40,526 nt of DNA from Burkholderiales bacterium (GTDB lineage: Bacteria > Pseudomonadota > Gammaproteobacteria > Burkholderiales > Casimicrobiaceae). The notes under the pieces are model-generated. The model saw only the letters and a program-made list of their open reading frames with translations, made no database searches and was not told where the DNA came from. This document shows positions 12,142-20,830 of this stretch, piece after piece. The translations under genes were made by a program, and so were the position numbers. How positions within the stretch are numbered: position 1 is the first letter of the stretch; each line of letters starts with the position of its first letter. Location: positions 1 through 40,526 of the forward strand of contig JAICXH010000014.1 of the NCBI GenBank assembly GCA_025981645.1, read 5' to 3'.

Positions 12142-13344
12142 TCATACGGCGGTGGCTTCGACGGGCATCGAGCGCTCGGCGAGTGCTGCGAGATAGCCGG
12201 CACCAAGGGCGATCACGTCGTCGTTGAAATCGTAGCGGCTGCTGTGCAGGAAGCAGCCGCGCTCGGCGCCGCCCTGCCCGAGCCGGGCGAACGCCCCGGG
12301 CCTCGCCTGCAGCATGAACGCGAAGTCCTCGGCGCCCATCGATGGATCGAGGTGGCGTTCGACATTGTCGCTTCCGACCAGCGTCTCGGCCACGTCTCCG
12401 GCAAAGCGCGCCTCGACATCGTGGTTGAGCGTCGGCGGGTAGACGCGCTCGTAGGTGACCGTCGCGCTCGCGCCGAATGCGGCGGCAATCGACGCGACCA
12501 ATTCGCGCAACCTGCGCTCGATCATGTCCTGCGTCGCCGGCCGGAACGTCCGCACGGTACCGACGAGTCGGGCATGGGCAGGGATCACGCTGAACGCCGC
12601 CGGGTTGCCGGCTTGCATCGAGCAAAGGCTGATCACCGCAGTGTCGATCGGATTCACGTTGCGGCTGACGATCGATTGCACTGCAGTGACGAGGTGGCCC
12701 GCGACGAGCACCGGATCGACGGCGATGTGCGGGTGCGCACCGTGGCCGCCGCGCCCGTCGACGACGATCTCGATGCGATCGGCGGCGGCCATCGCGGGCC
12801 CCGGGGTGATGCCGATCTTCCCGGCAGCGAGCGCCGGCCAGTTGTGGAGCGCGAACACGCGCTCGGCTGGAAAGCGCTCGAAGAGGCCGTCGTCGATCAT
12901 CGCCTTGGCGCCTGCGTAGCCTTCCTCCCCGGGCTGGAAGATCAGATAGGCGATTCCGTCGAACGCGCGCGTCTCCTGCAGATAGCGCGCGGCGCCGAGC
13001 AGCATCGTCGTGTGCCCGTCGTGGCCGCAACCGTGCATGCGCCCGTCGTAGCGTGACTGCCACGCGGCACCGGTCTCTTCCTGCAAAGGCAGCGCGTCCA
13101 TGTCGGCGCGCAGCGCGGTGCGCCGTCCTGAGCGATCGCTGCGTCCGGGGATCACCGCGACGACTCCGGTCCGTCCGACGCCGGCGTGATGCTCGATCCC
13201 GTGCGAAGCGAGGAAATCGCAGACGAGCCTTGCCGTGCGATGCTCCTCGAAGCCGAGCTCAGGGTGCGCGTGGAGGTCGCGTCGGACCTGGATGAGGCTG
13301 TCGCGCCAGCGCGCGACGTGCTGGACCGGGGAGCCGCTGGTCAT
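12142..13344 (-). CDS. M20 family amidohydrolase (hippurate hydrolase/aminoacylase type)
   Basis: Dinuclear-metal hydrolase that removes acyl groups from N-acyl amino acids or related amides; the exact substrate cannot be told. 400 residues. M20D markers in order are DLHAHPELGFEEHRTA, ALRADMDALPLQEETG, MHGCGHDGHTTML (Cys and His ligands), LIFQPGEEGYAGAKAM (catalytic Glu pair) and GRGGHGAHPH in the dimerisation domain. The ATG at 13344 overlaps the rlmB stop as ATGA; the longer frame upstream reads through the rlmB region and is not protein-like. The close coupling to rlmB suggests co-translation. Confidence 0.93.
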   Translation of the reverse strand: MTSGSPVQHVARWRDSLIQVRRDLHAHPELGFEEHRTARLVCDFLASHGIEHHAGVGRTGVVAVIPGRSDRSGRRTALRADMDALPLQEETGAAWQSRYDGRMHGCGHDGHTTMLLGAARYLQETRAFDGIAYLIFQPGEEGYAGAKAMIDDGLFERFPAERVFALHNWPALAAGKIGITPGPAMAAADRIEIVVDGRGGHGAHPHIAVDPVLVAGHLVTAVQSIVSRNVNPIDTAVISLCSMQAGNPAAFSVIPAHARLVGTVRTFRPATQDMIERRLRELVASIAAAFGASATVTYERVYPPTLNHDVEARFAGDVAETLVGSDNVERHLDPSMGAEDFAFMLQARPGAFARLGQGGAERGCFLHSSRYDFNDDVIALGAGYLAALAERSMPVEATAV

Positions 13345-14138
13345 GAAGGCGGTAGCGTAGCACGCGGCTGCACCCTCGCAACCGGCGCGCCCGGAGCATG
13401 AAGACGCGCGGCGCGCGTCGCATAGAGACACACGCCGACCGCGACCGACACGTTGAGGCTCTCGACGGCACCCTGCATCGGAATGCCGACGAGCCGATCG
13501 CAGACGCTCCGAGTCAGGCGCCGCAGCCCCGCTCCTTCGGCGCCGAACACCCATGCGATCGGCCCGCCGAGGTCGGCGTCGACAAGCGTCTCGCCTCCCT
13601 GGTCCGCGCCGAGCACCCAGACACCCCGCTCCTTCAGTTCGCGAAGTGCCCGTGCGAGGTTGGTCACCGCGACCAGCGGCACCGTTTCCGCGGCTCCGCT
13701 CGCGGCCTTCGCGACCGTCGCAGTGATGCCGGCAGCGCGATCCTTCGGAACGATCACCGCCTGGGCGCCGAATGCGTCGGCGCTTCGCAGGCATGCGCCG
13801 AGATTATGGGGATCGGTTACCCCGTCGAGCACGAGCAGCAGCGCCGGTTCGGCAAGAGCAGCGAGAACCTCGTCGAGGGTCGCCGGCTCCTCGCCCGCGC
13901 GGATCAGCGCGACGACCCCCTGATGCGCAACGCCACCCGCGAGCGCGTCGATCCGCACTGCATCGACGCGCTGCACCGGCACGCCGGCCCCCGCAGCGCG
14001 CGAAACGAGCTCGCGCATCCGCGGATCGTGGCGCGATGCATCGACGTAGAGCGTCTCGACGCCAGTGGCGCGCCGGCGCAGGCGCGCCGTCACCGCGTGG
14101 AAGCCGCACAGGGGTCGCGTCGAAGCCAAGCGCGGCAT
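13341..14138 (-). CDS. rlmB: 23S rRNA (guanosine-2'-O-)-methyltransferase RlmB
   Basis: SpoU/TrmH-class knotted methyltransferase that methylates the ribose of G2251 in 23S rRNA. 265 residues from ATG. The N-terminal substrate-binding domain begins PLCGFHAVTARLR and includes GVAHQGVVALI. The catalytic part has LLLVLDGVTDPHNLGACLRS, the SAM-binding WVFGAEGAGLRRLTR and VGIPMQGAVESLNVSVA, all three TrmH motifs. An in-frame GTG lies four codons upstream (14150); the ATG gives the usual spacing to GFHAV. It overlaps the M20 gene downstream by 4 bases and is divergent from marC-like 14198. Confidence 0.95.
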   Translation of the reverse strand: MPRLASTRPLCGFHAVTARLRRRATGVETLYVDASRHDPRMRELVSRAAGAGVPVQRVDAVRIDALAGGVAHQGVVALIRAGEEPATLDEVLAALAEPALLLVLDGVTDPHNLGACLRSADAFGAQAVIVPKDRAAGITATVAKAASGAAETVPLVAVTNLARALRELKERGVWVLGADQGGETLVDADLGGPIAWVFGAEGAGLRRLTRSVCDRLVGIPMQGAVESLNVSVAVGVCLYATRAARLHAPGAPVARVQPRATLPPS

Positions 14139-14197
14139 TGTAGTCCGCACGAGTCGCGCGGCGACGACCGGTCCGGCAAGGGCCCTCCTGTGCCAGA

Positions 14198-14902
14198 ATG
14201 CGCGACCCTTGGCTCCGCGACGACGCCGTGACCGCCGATCTGCGCCAATTCATCGAAGCGCTGCTGCTCGCCATCGCAGCGCTGCTGCCGATCGTCAATC
14301 CGCTCGGAAGCGCTCCCGTCTATCTCGCGAAGACGAACGACCTCGATGCCGGCCAGCACGCCGACCTCGCACGCCGCGTCGCGATCAATTCGTTCCTGCT
14401 GCTGCTTGCGTCGCTACTGATCGGCGCCTACGTGCTCGATTTCTTCGGGCTGTCGGTTCCGGTCGTGCAGGTTGCCGGCGGGATCATCGTGTGCTCGATG
14501 GCGTGGACGCTCCTCAATCAGCCCGCGCAGCCGCCTGCGTCGGTCCGTGACGCGCAGCACGCGCTTTCGCGCACCGATCTCGGCACGCGCGCGTTCTATC
14601 CGCTGACGATGCCGCTCACCGTCGGTCCTGGCTCTATCTCGGTCGCGATCACGCTCGGCGCGAACCACACCGAAGGGATGCGCTCGCTCATCTTCTATTC
14701 ACTCGCCCATACGCTGGGCATCGTTCTGGTGTCGATTGCGGTGTTCGTCTGCTACCGATACGCACAGGCGATCCTGCGCCGCTTCGGACCGACCGGAACC
14801 GCGGTGCTCGTCCGCATGTCCGCGTTCATCCTTCTCTGCATCGGCGTCCAGATCGTCTGGAACGGAGCCTCGGCACTGCTGCGCAGCCTCCACGCCGGGT
14901 AA
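14198..14902 (+). CDS. MarC family integral membrane protein
   Basis: 234 residues with six hydrophobic segments and the family signature LPIVNPLGSAPVYL after the first helix, then PLTMPLTVGPGSISVAITLG around residue 145, the second inverted half. MarC proteins are inner-membrane proteins of unclear function; they were once linked to multiple antibiotic resistance, but that link has not held up. The start may instead be the GTG at 14228, which gives MTADLRQFIEALLLAIAALL and a more typical N-terminus. The stop codon lies within the promoter region of tRNA-Thr. It appears to be a single-gene unit divergent from rlmB. Confidence 0.9.
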   Translation: MRDPWLRDDAVTADLRQFIEALLLAIAALLPIVNPLGSAPVYLAKTNDLDAGQHADLARRVAINSFLLLLASLLIGAYVLDFFGLSVPVVQVAGGIIVCSMAWTLLNQPAQPPASVRDAQHALSRTDLGTRAFYPLTMPLTVGPGSISVAITLGANHTEGMRSLIFYSLAHTLGIVLVSIAVFVCYRYAQAILRRFGPTGTAVLVRMSAFILLCIGVQIVWNGASALLRSLHAG

Positions 14903-14921
14903 AGGCTGCCGACGCAGAGGC

Positions 14922-14927
14922 TATAAT
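14922..14927 (+). promoter_or_regulatory. -10 box of tRNA-Thr promoter
   Basis: A perfect TATAAT 12 bases before the mature tRNA 5' end, placing transcription start near 14934. The -35 position overlaps the marC stop codon and is weak (GTAAAG with 17-base spacing). Confidence 0.6.
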
Positions 14928-14939
14928 GCGCGCCGGCAC

Positions 14940-15015
14940 GCCGGTGTAGCTCAGTTGGTAGAGCAGCGCATTCGTAATGCGAAGGTCGAGGGTTCGACTC
15001 CTTCCACCGGCACCA
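14940..15015 (+). tRNA. tRNA-Thr, anticodon CGT
   Basis: A full 76-base cloverleaf with encoded CCA: acceptor GCCGGTG/CACCGGC, D arm GCTC/GAGC, anticodon loop TTCGTAA (anticodon CGT), T arm GAGGG/CCTTC with TTCGACT. The body resembles the E. coli tRNA-Thr(CGT) as I recall it. No terminator hairpin is visible before the convergent gene that ends at 15022. Confidence 0.97.
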
Positions 15016-15021
15016 CCCGCC

Positions 15022-16308
15022 TCAGAACGGATAGTCGATCCCGCTGAATACCGCCGCCTTCTCGCCGCCGAATCCGACGTCGACGTAGCCGACGACGAAT
15101 GGGCTGGCGACGAGGCGAAAACCCATGCCGCCGGCGACGTGCAGATGGGTGAACGGGTCCGCAGTCATCGTCGCGAACACCCTCCCGGAATCGACGAACG
15201 GCGCGAGTTCGAGCGTGAGCTCGGTGCCGAAGAGATGGAAGGTGTCGACGGCGAAGCGCGCCTCGGCGCTCGCCTCGAAGCTGTTGCGGTCGACGAAGCG
15301 CCCATCGCCGAACGCGCGCAGTGGTTGCGCGCCGCCGGTAACGCTGCGATCGCCGCCGAGGTTCGACAGGTCCCAGAACGGCGCCTTCGAGTACGACGGC
15401 ATGTAGCGGAAGGCCGCGTGGCCGACGAGGGTCGCGTTTGATCCGATTGGCCGCAACGTCGTAAGTTCGAGACCGACGAACGAATAGCCGTTGCCGCTGC
15501 CGATCCCCGCCGGGGAGAACCCTGCGAAGGCAGCCCAGCGCTCGCCGCGGTGCGGTACCACGTCGGAATCGCGCGTATCCCAGGTCAGCACGACACGTTG
15601 CTGCAGTTCGCGCACGTGGCCCACGCCGGGCTGCGCGGGGTAGACGCTGTCGATCGCGGGCAGAAAGTCGAGCGCGCGCCCGCCGACCTCGGCATCGACC
15701 GCGTGGCCGATCCAGGCGAGCTGCAGTTCGTGGGTGAAGTTGCGCGCTGCGGTGAGTTCGAGGCCGAACTGGCGATCGATGAACGTCGTCTCGCCGTCGA
15801 GACGCGAGTGGTTGCCGAGACCGTAGAAGCGGCCGGTGCCGCTGCGGTCGTAGAGCGCGTGCGCGCTCCACGACCAGTCGCTCGCGCGGAGCAGCCCGGC
15901 GTCGTACTCGGCATCGACCCCGCTCTCGACGCGCTCCTTGACGCTGGCGACGAACGACCACTTCCGGTCTGCCGACGGATAGCGAAAGCTGCGCCAGCTG
16001 GCGCCCCAGCCGAAATACCGGCTGTGGATGACGTCGGGGGCGAGGATGCGGTCGATCTCGCCGCGGTCGTTGTTCGACAGAACGACCGGGATGAGCCCCA
16101 GCGTCACCCCGCTGTCAGGCGCCGTATCGATCTCGGGAATCGGAATGAATTGCGGATCCCGAAGCGGCGACGCGTCCCGACCCCCATCCGCGTGGGCGCC
16201 CGAAGCTGCCGCCTCGGGCTGGGCCGCGGCAAGCGCCGGCAGTACCGCGCAGCCGAGCGCGAAGCACAGGGCCCGGCCGACGAACCCGCGCGCGCTGCGG
16301 CGACGCAC
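15022..16308 (-). CDS. Outer-membrane surface antigen (Omp85/D15-type barrel), short form
   Basis: 428 residues with a signal peptide (GRALCFALGCAVLPALAAAQ) and then almost directly a predicted 16-strand-like barrel of the bacterial surface antigen family. Strand-like segments include SRYFGWGASWRSFRYPS, YGLGNHSRLDGETTF and RVVLTWDTRDSDVVPHRGERW; the loop LRAFGDGRF may match the VRGF element of BamA/TamA, and the chain ends in an aromatic residue (DYPF), as outer-membrane barrels do. There is no room for POTRA domains, so it is not BamA itself; function unknown. GTG start, 10 bases after the TonB receptor stop, so the two are probably co-transcribed. No Shine-Dalgarno is visible. Confidence 0.8.
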   Translation of the reverse strand: MRRRSARGFVGRALCFALGCAVLPALAAAQPEAAASGAHADGGRDASPLRDPQFIPIPEIDTAPDSGVTLGLIPVVLSNNDRGEIDRILAPDVIHSRYFGWGASWRSFRYPSADRKWSFVASVKERVESGVDAEYDAGLLRASDWSWSAHALYDRSGTGRFYGLGNHSRLDGETTFIDRQFGLELTAARNFTHELQLAWIGHAVDAEVGGRALDFLPAIDSVYPAQPGVGHVRELQQRVVLTWDTRDSDVVPHRGERWAAFAGFSPAGIGSGNGYSFVGLELTTLRPIGSNATLVGHAAFRYMPSYSKAPFWDLSNLGGDRSVTGGAQPLRAFGDGRFVDRNSFEASAEARFAVDTFHLFGTELTLELAPFVDSGRVFATMTADPFTHLHVAGGMGFRLVASPFVVGYVDVGFGGEKAAVFSGIDYPF

Positions 16309-16318
16309 GAAAGCGAAC

Positions 16319-18667
16319 TCAGCCCGCGCGGCCGAAGCGGTAGGTGAACTCGACTCCGTACTCGCGGGGCGGTCCGGGGATCTGCCAGGCCATCGCGTTC
16401 GGCGCGACCGTGCCGCCCGTCACCGCGTACTGGCGGTCGGTGAGATTGGTGCCGAAGAGCGCGAGCTCCCACGCGTCACCGGGCGCCGCGTAAGTCGCCC
16501 GCGCGTTGAGGGTCCCGTAGGCGCCCTGCCTGTTGAAATCGTTGATCACGTTGAACTGCGCGGTGTCCTGCCACGCGTAGTCCGCGTGCAGGCGCAGAGA
16601 TCCATGCGACAGCGGCCGAGCGTAGCCGACGCCGAGCGCGGCGTTGAAGCGTGGAGTCTGATCGAACGCGTTGCCGGCGAGATCGACAGGCGGCAGACCC
16701 GGACCCGGCGTGTACTCGAACTGGCGGTAGCGTGCATCGGTCCAGCCCAGCGCCGCGCGCATCGACCAGCCGTGCGCGAGGTCCATGTCGGCCTCCACCT
16801 CCGCGCCGCTGACCCGCGCCTTGCCGGCGTTTACCACGAAGGTGGTCGGCGTGCCCCCAACGAGCTGCGGCAGCAGCCGCTGCATGTCGTCGTAATTGCC
16901 GTAGAACACGTCGGCGTTGATCGCGAGCGCACCACCGAGAAGATCGGTCTTCACGCCCAGCTCGTAATCGGTGAGCTGCTCGGGCCTGAATGGCTGGTCC
17001 TGCAGCGTGCTCAACGGGACGTTCCAACCACCCGAGCGCTGGGCTCGCCCCGACCGGAAATAGGTGCTGACCTGATTGGACAGCCGGTAGCGCGTCGAGA
17101 ATTCCCACGACCAGTACGAGAAGCTCACGCTCTTGTCGATCGGCGGGCACGGACCACCGTTGTTCGCCGGGTAGCCCGTCGTCGCGTCGATGATCGTGCA
17201 GGACTGGCCGAGAGGCGTCGCCGCGTACGAGTTCTCGCTGAGCTTCCTCGTGTCCTCGGTGCGCCGCACGCCCGCCGCCACCGCCCAGCGATCGGTGAGG
17301 TGGTACTCGCCGTGCAGATAGCCAGCCGTCGAACGGTTCTGGAGCGCGTTGCTCTCGATCACCGGATAGGGGACGACCGGCCCGCCTGTCGCCGCGAAGA
17401 ACGCCTGGTAGGGAGGCGACTGTGCGGGAATCTCCGACGGCGCGCTGCCGTCGTCGCGGAACCAGTAGAGACCGCCGACCCAGTCGAGCTTGCGATCGAG
17501 TGACGTACCGTTCAACTGCAGCTCGGCGCTCTTCTGGCTCGACGAGTTCGCCAACAGCGTGTTCGCGAACGGCAGCGACGTCGCATCGACGTCGATCGCG
17601 GTTTCGTTGTTAAGGTGCCGATATCCGAGGATCAGCTTCGCATGCGTCGCGCTGCCGAGGTCCTGCGTCAGCGTCAGCTGTGTCGCGTCGAGGTGCGTGC
17701 GGTCGTACGCCGGAAAGTCGGCGTCGGTCTGGCGGAAGTTCGACGGAAACACCACAGGTGGCAGGCCCGGGAAGAGCGGAATCGCGTCGCCGAATTGCGC
17801 GACGATGGTCCCGGCGCCGGGGCCATGCAGCGGATGCAGCAGTGCGCCCACCTCGTCAGCCTCGAAGTGCTCGTAGGTCCAGAACACCTCGGAACCGGCA
17901 CGCGGGCGCCAGAGCGCCGAGATGCGCCCCTGGTAGCGATGCTGGTTGCCAAAATCATCCTGACCGCTCGCGAGGCTCGATCCGTAGCCATCTCGCTCGT
18001 TGTCCTGGTACGCGAAGCGCAGCGCCGCGGTGTCGCCGAGCGGAACGTTCGCGATCGCCCGCCCCGTGAACAGATTGCCGCTGCCGCCGTCGACGGCGAC
18101 CTCCGAGCTCCACCGGCCGAGCTCGGGCCGGCGCGTGGTGAACAGGATCGAGCCGCCGGTGTTGTCGCGCCCGAACAGCGTGCCTTGCGCGCCGCGAATG
18201 ATCTCGACCTTGTCGATGTCGAGCAGCGTGTTCATCGCAGCCTGGCCGTTGGCGACATAGACGCCGTCGACGTAGATGCCGACTGCCGGGTCGTAGGCGA
18301 TCGCCGAGCGAATCGCGCTCTGCCCGCGGATCGTCACGTCGAGCGCGGAGACCGAAGTCGGCGATTGCGTCATCCGGACGTTTGGGACCTCGCGCCCAAC
18401 GTCGTCGAAGAGGACGGCATTCTGGTCCTGCAGCTGCTCGCCGGTCTGCACGGTGACGGCGACCGGAGCGTTCATGATCGTCTCGTCGCGGCGCCGCGCA
18501 GTGACGGTGATCGTCCCGAGGTCAACCGTCGCACCGGTGTCGTCGGCGCGCGCGACTTGCGCGGTCGGCGCGAGCGCGGCGAGCGCGACGACGGCCGACG
18601 TGGCTTGGATCGAGCGTCGCACCGTGGCGCACCGCACGGCGGAGCGAATGATCGTGATTGCAGGCAT
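16319..18667 (-). CDS. TonB-dependent outer-membrane receptor
   Basis: 782 residues from ATG 18667 (an in-frame GTG at 18700 is possible). A signal-like stretch (SAVVALAALAPTAQVARA) precedes a TonB-box-like DLGTITVTARRR. The plug domain (about 55-170) has PNVRMTQSPTSVSALDVTIRG, DGVYVANG and IIRGAQGTLFGRDNTGGSI, followed by a 22-strand barrel ending YGVEFTYRFGRAG with a late Phe. It resembles the large, loosely annotated receptor family common in sphingomonads and Burkholderiales; the ligand (siderophore, sugar or aromatic compound) cannot be told. No energising TonB/ExbBD genes are nearby. It is followed by a short surface-antigen barrel and preceded by an orphan sensor kinase. Confidence 0.93.
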   Translation of the reverse strand: MPAITIIRSAVRCATVRRSIQATSAVVALAALAPTAQVARADDTGATVDLGTITVTARRRDETIMNAPVAVTVQTGEQLQDQNAVLFDDVGREVPNVRMTQSPTSVSALDVTIRGQSAIRSAIAYDPAVGIYVDGVYVANGQAAMNTLLDIDKVEIIRGAQGTLFGRDNTGGSILFTTRRPELGRWSSEVAVDGGSGNLFTGRAIANVPLGDTAALRFAYQDNERDGYGSSLASGQDDFGNQHRYQGRISALWRPRAGSEVFWTYEHFEADEVGALLHPLHGPGAGTIVAQFGDAIPLFPGLPPVVFPSNFRQTDADFPAYDRTHLDATQLTLTQDLGSATHAKLILGYRHLNNETAIDVDATSLPFANTLLANSSSQKSAELQLNGTSLDRKLDWVGGLYWFRDDGSAPSEIPAQSPPYQAFFAATGGPVVPYPVIESNALQNRSTAGYLHGEYHLTDRWAVAAGVRRTEDTRKLSENSYAATPLGQSCTIIDATTGYPANNGGPCPPIDKSVSFSYWSWEFSTRYRLSNQVSTYFRSGRAQRSGGWNVPLSTLQDQPFRPEQLTDYELGVKTDLLGGALAINADVFYGNYDDMQRLLPQLVGGTPTTFVVNAGKARVSGAEVEADMDLAHGWSMRAALGWTDARYRQFEYTPGPGLPPVDLAGNAFDQTPRFNAALGVGYARPLSHGSLRLHADYAWQDTAQFNVINDFNRQGAYGTLNARATYAAPGDAWELALFGTNLTDRQYAVTGGTVAPNAMAWQIPGPPREYGVEFTYRFGRAG

Positions 18668-18801
18668 GTCGGTCGATGCGCAGGGTCGCAGTCGGCGCAC
18701 CGAACGTGGCCGAGCCGCGTTGGCCGTGCGTCGTACCGGATGCTAAACCCGCCGATGGATCGGTCGCAACCCGCGACCCGGGACCGACTTCCCGCGCGTG
18801 C

Positions 18802-20241
18802 CTACTCGATCATCGCCGGGGCGAGCGCCGCCGGTACGGCGGCAGGCTCCGCGCGCCGCAGCGGAAGCCATACGGTGAAACGGCTGCCGCGCCCGACGTC
18901 ACTTTCGACGTCGATGCGACCGGCGTGCTTGCGCACGATCGAGTTCGCGATCGAGAGGCCAAGCCCGGTCCCCTGCCCCGCCAGCCGCGTGGTGAAGAAC
19001 GGCTCGAAGATTCGCGTCAGGTTCCCCGGACGGATCCCGCCTCCAGTGTCCTCGATCTTCACCCACGCCTCGGCTTCGGTCGCGCCGGTCGCGACCCGGA
19101 TCGTCCCGTGACCCTCGATCGCCTGCCCCGCGTTGACGATCAGATTGTGGAACACCTGCGACAGCCGCGCGGGCAGGCACTCGATCTCCGGCACCGCGCC
19201 GTACTCGCGCACGACGGTCGCCTTGTACTTGATGTCGCCGCGGACAGCGTCGAGCACGTGGTCGAGCGCGCGGTGCAGATCGATCGCCTCCCATTCGTCG
19301 TCGGGTGCGTTCGGTGACACCTGGCGCAGGTCCTGCACGATGCGCTTGACGCGCAGCAGCCCTTCGCGCGATTCGTCGAGCAGGCAATCGATGTCGTCCG
19401 ACAGGAACGCGATATCGGCGCCCTCACGCAGCGATCGGACCCGCTCGAACGGAACGACCCCTGACCCCTCGGCCGCATCGTCGATTTCCGTGTACGCGGC
19501 GACGATCGAGAGGATCCGCGCGAGATAGGCGTCGAGCGACGTGAGGTTCGACTGCACGAGGTCAAGCGGCCGGTTGATCTCATGCGCGACACCCTCGGAG
19601 AGCTGGCCGATCGACGCGAGGTGCAGCGAATGCATCCCCTGAGTCTGCGCGTCTTCGAGAAGCTCGTTCAGCCGCTTCATCGTGGCATTGAGCGTCGAAA
19701 GCTCGACGATGCGGCTCTCGCTCTCGACGTGCATCCGGTGGTGGGCGACGACCAGCGCGACGAGCCGGGTCAGCGGCTGACCGCGATCGAGCTCCTGCAC
19801 GGTGAACCTGGGACGCTCGGCGGTCCGGCTGACCGCGAGCGCGCCGATGATCCGGCCGGCCGCGACAAGCGGCCAGCACATCGCCGAGTGCTGCGGCGAT
19901 GCGCCGTCCTCTCCGGAGCGCGGAGGCAGGCCGGTTTCGGCGGCGTCGCCGTTGACGAGCAGCGGTTGCCCGGTCGCGACGACGTGGCCGTAGAGGCCCA
20001 TGCCGCGCGAAAGCGGAGTTCCAACCCAGCCCGGAGGAAGATCGGTGCCCGCGGCAAGTTCGAGCTGCTCACCCTTCGCATCGCCGGTCAGTGCAATCGA
20101 TCCACCCTGGGCGTCGAACCCCCGCACAATGTGCTCGAGGATGTCCTGCAGCGCGCGCTGCGGATGCGCGCCGGAGGTCGTGCGCAGCCCAAGTTCGAAA
20201 AGCTCGACGATCCAGTTGAAGGCGGTGTGCCGGTTGTCCAT
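18802..20241 (-). CDS. GAF-domain sensor histidine kinase (orphan)
   Basis: 479 residues with no membrane segment, so a soluble sensor. Residues about 20-175 form a GAF-like domain (RALQDILEHIVRGF, GMGLYGHVVATGQPLLV, MCWPLVAAGRIIGALAVS). A coiled helix and then the DHp region LASIGQLSEGVAHEINRPL place the phosphoacceptor at His220. The ATPase domain carries the N box (VFHNLIVNAGQAI), G1 (EDTGGGI), F box (FEPFFTT) and G2 (GQGTGLGLSIA). No response regulator is adjacent. It lies upstream of the TonB receptor on the same strand with a gap of about 130 bases; a regulatory link is only a guess. A tandem-repeat tract lies just upstream of its start. Confidence 0.92.
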   Translation of the reverse strand: MDNRHTAFNWIVELFELGLRTTSGAHPQRALQDILEHIVRGFDAQGGSIALTGDAKGEQLELAAGTDLPPGWVGTPLSRGMGLYGHVVATGQPLLVNGDAAETGLPPRSGEDGASPQHSAMCWPLVAAGRIIGALAVSRTAERPRFTVQELDRGQPLTRLVALVVAHHRMHVESESRIVELSTLNATMKRLNELLEDAQTQGMHSLHLASIGQLSEGVAHEINRPLDLVQSNLTSLDAYLARILSIVAAYTEIDDAAEGSGVVPFERVRSLREGADIAFLSDDIDCLLDESREGLLRVKRIVQDLRQVSPNAPDDEWEAIDLHRALDHVLDAVRGDIKYKATVVREYGAVPEIECLPARLSQVFHNLIVNAGQAIEGHGTIRVATGATEAEAWVKIEDTGGGIRPGNLTRIFEPFFTTRLAGQGTGLGLSIANSIVRKHAGRIDVESDVGRGSRFTVWLPLRRAEPAAVPAALAPAMIE

Positions 20242-20267
20242 GAGCGATGATTACCGATCGGAACGAA

Positions 20268-20299
20268 ATGGATGGATGGATGGGTGATTGGGTGATTGG
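20268..20299. repeat. Short tandem repeats ATGG x4 and GTGATTGG x2
   Basis: Four perfect ATGG units (20268-20283) run directly into two perfect GTGATTGG units (20284-20299), followed by a degenerate ATGAGTG. The tract lies 26 bases upstream of the sensor kinase start, in its likely untranslated leader, and could vary in length by slippage. Confidence 0.85.
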
Positions 20300-20438
20300 A
20301 TGAGTGTGTTGGTGCGGACCGCTGCCACCGCACGATCTACTTGCGCTGCGGTCGCATCGCCGCGCGCCGGCTGGGTGCCGGCGACCATCCCGCGTCGGTA
20401 GCGCCGGCGCGCGGCGTGCGTTCCTGGTGGGGTCGTCG

Positions 20439-20594
20439 CTAGCTGTCCAGCATCTCGTCGGCGAGGTCGCAATCGGCCCACGCACGGGCGAGCCGCTCGT
20501 AGCCGTCGCTCCTGACCACTCGTACTGCAGCATCGCCGTCGCCGATCGACGTCTGTGTCACCACAGGCTCTCTGTCTGCGGACCGGTCGGGCAT
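20439..20594 (-). CDS. Possible 51-residue acidic protein (doubtful)
   Basis: A minus-strand frame from ATG 20594 to TAG 20439 encodes 51 residues beginning MPDRSADREPVVTQTS and ending YERLARAWADCDLADEMLDS. The composition (balanced acidic, aromatic and hydrophobic residues with helix potential at the end) is more protein-like than other frames in this gap. No Shine-Dalgarno is visible and I recognise no family, so it may be chance or a gene remnant. Confidence 0.3.
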   Translation of the reverse strand: MPDRSADREPVVTQTSIGDGDAAVRVVRSDGYERLARAWADCDLADEMLDS

Positions 20595-20830
20595 CGCATC
20601 ATTTGCCATGCGGCGATTCGAGCAACCGGCGTGCCAACCGGATGGCCGGCCGACGCGCGTCGATCGCAGTCACACTCGCGCGACGCACGGTCACGACGCA
20701 AGCTCGCGGCGCAATGTCGTTACGGGCTGTTGCACACAGATTTGCTACCATCGCGCGCACGAAGCGTGTTGCCCATTCCCTGCCCCGGTTCCGCCCCGTC
20801 TCGCCTCCCACCTGCCACGCTGGAGACCGC

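Larger units (their letters stand above)
20242..20830. other. 589-base intergenic stretch between sensor kinase and ABC operon
   Basis: Contains the short repeats at 20268-20299 and a doubtful 51-codon frame (20439-20594, minus). The plus-strand portion from about 20600 should hold the promoter of the import/catabolic operon; TTGCAC (20730-20735) and TACCAT (20746-20751) are visible but lie only 10 bases apart, so I do not call a promoter. Long frames crossing this stretch are low-complexity Arg/Pro/Ser translations and look non-coding. Confidence 0.6.

Noticed and set aside
15022..16308. BamA or TamA
   Set aside because: At 428 residues with the barrel starting right after the signal peptide there is no space for POTRA domains.
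20268..20299. Tandem repeats as a CRISPR array
   Set aside because: Units are 4-8 bases with no spacers and no cas genes nearby.
20730..20751. TTGCAC/TACCAT as promoter of the importer operon
   Set aside because: The elements are 10 bases apart, too close for a sigma70 promoter.
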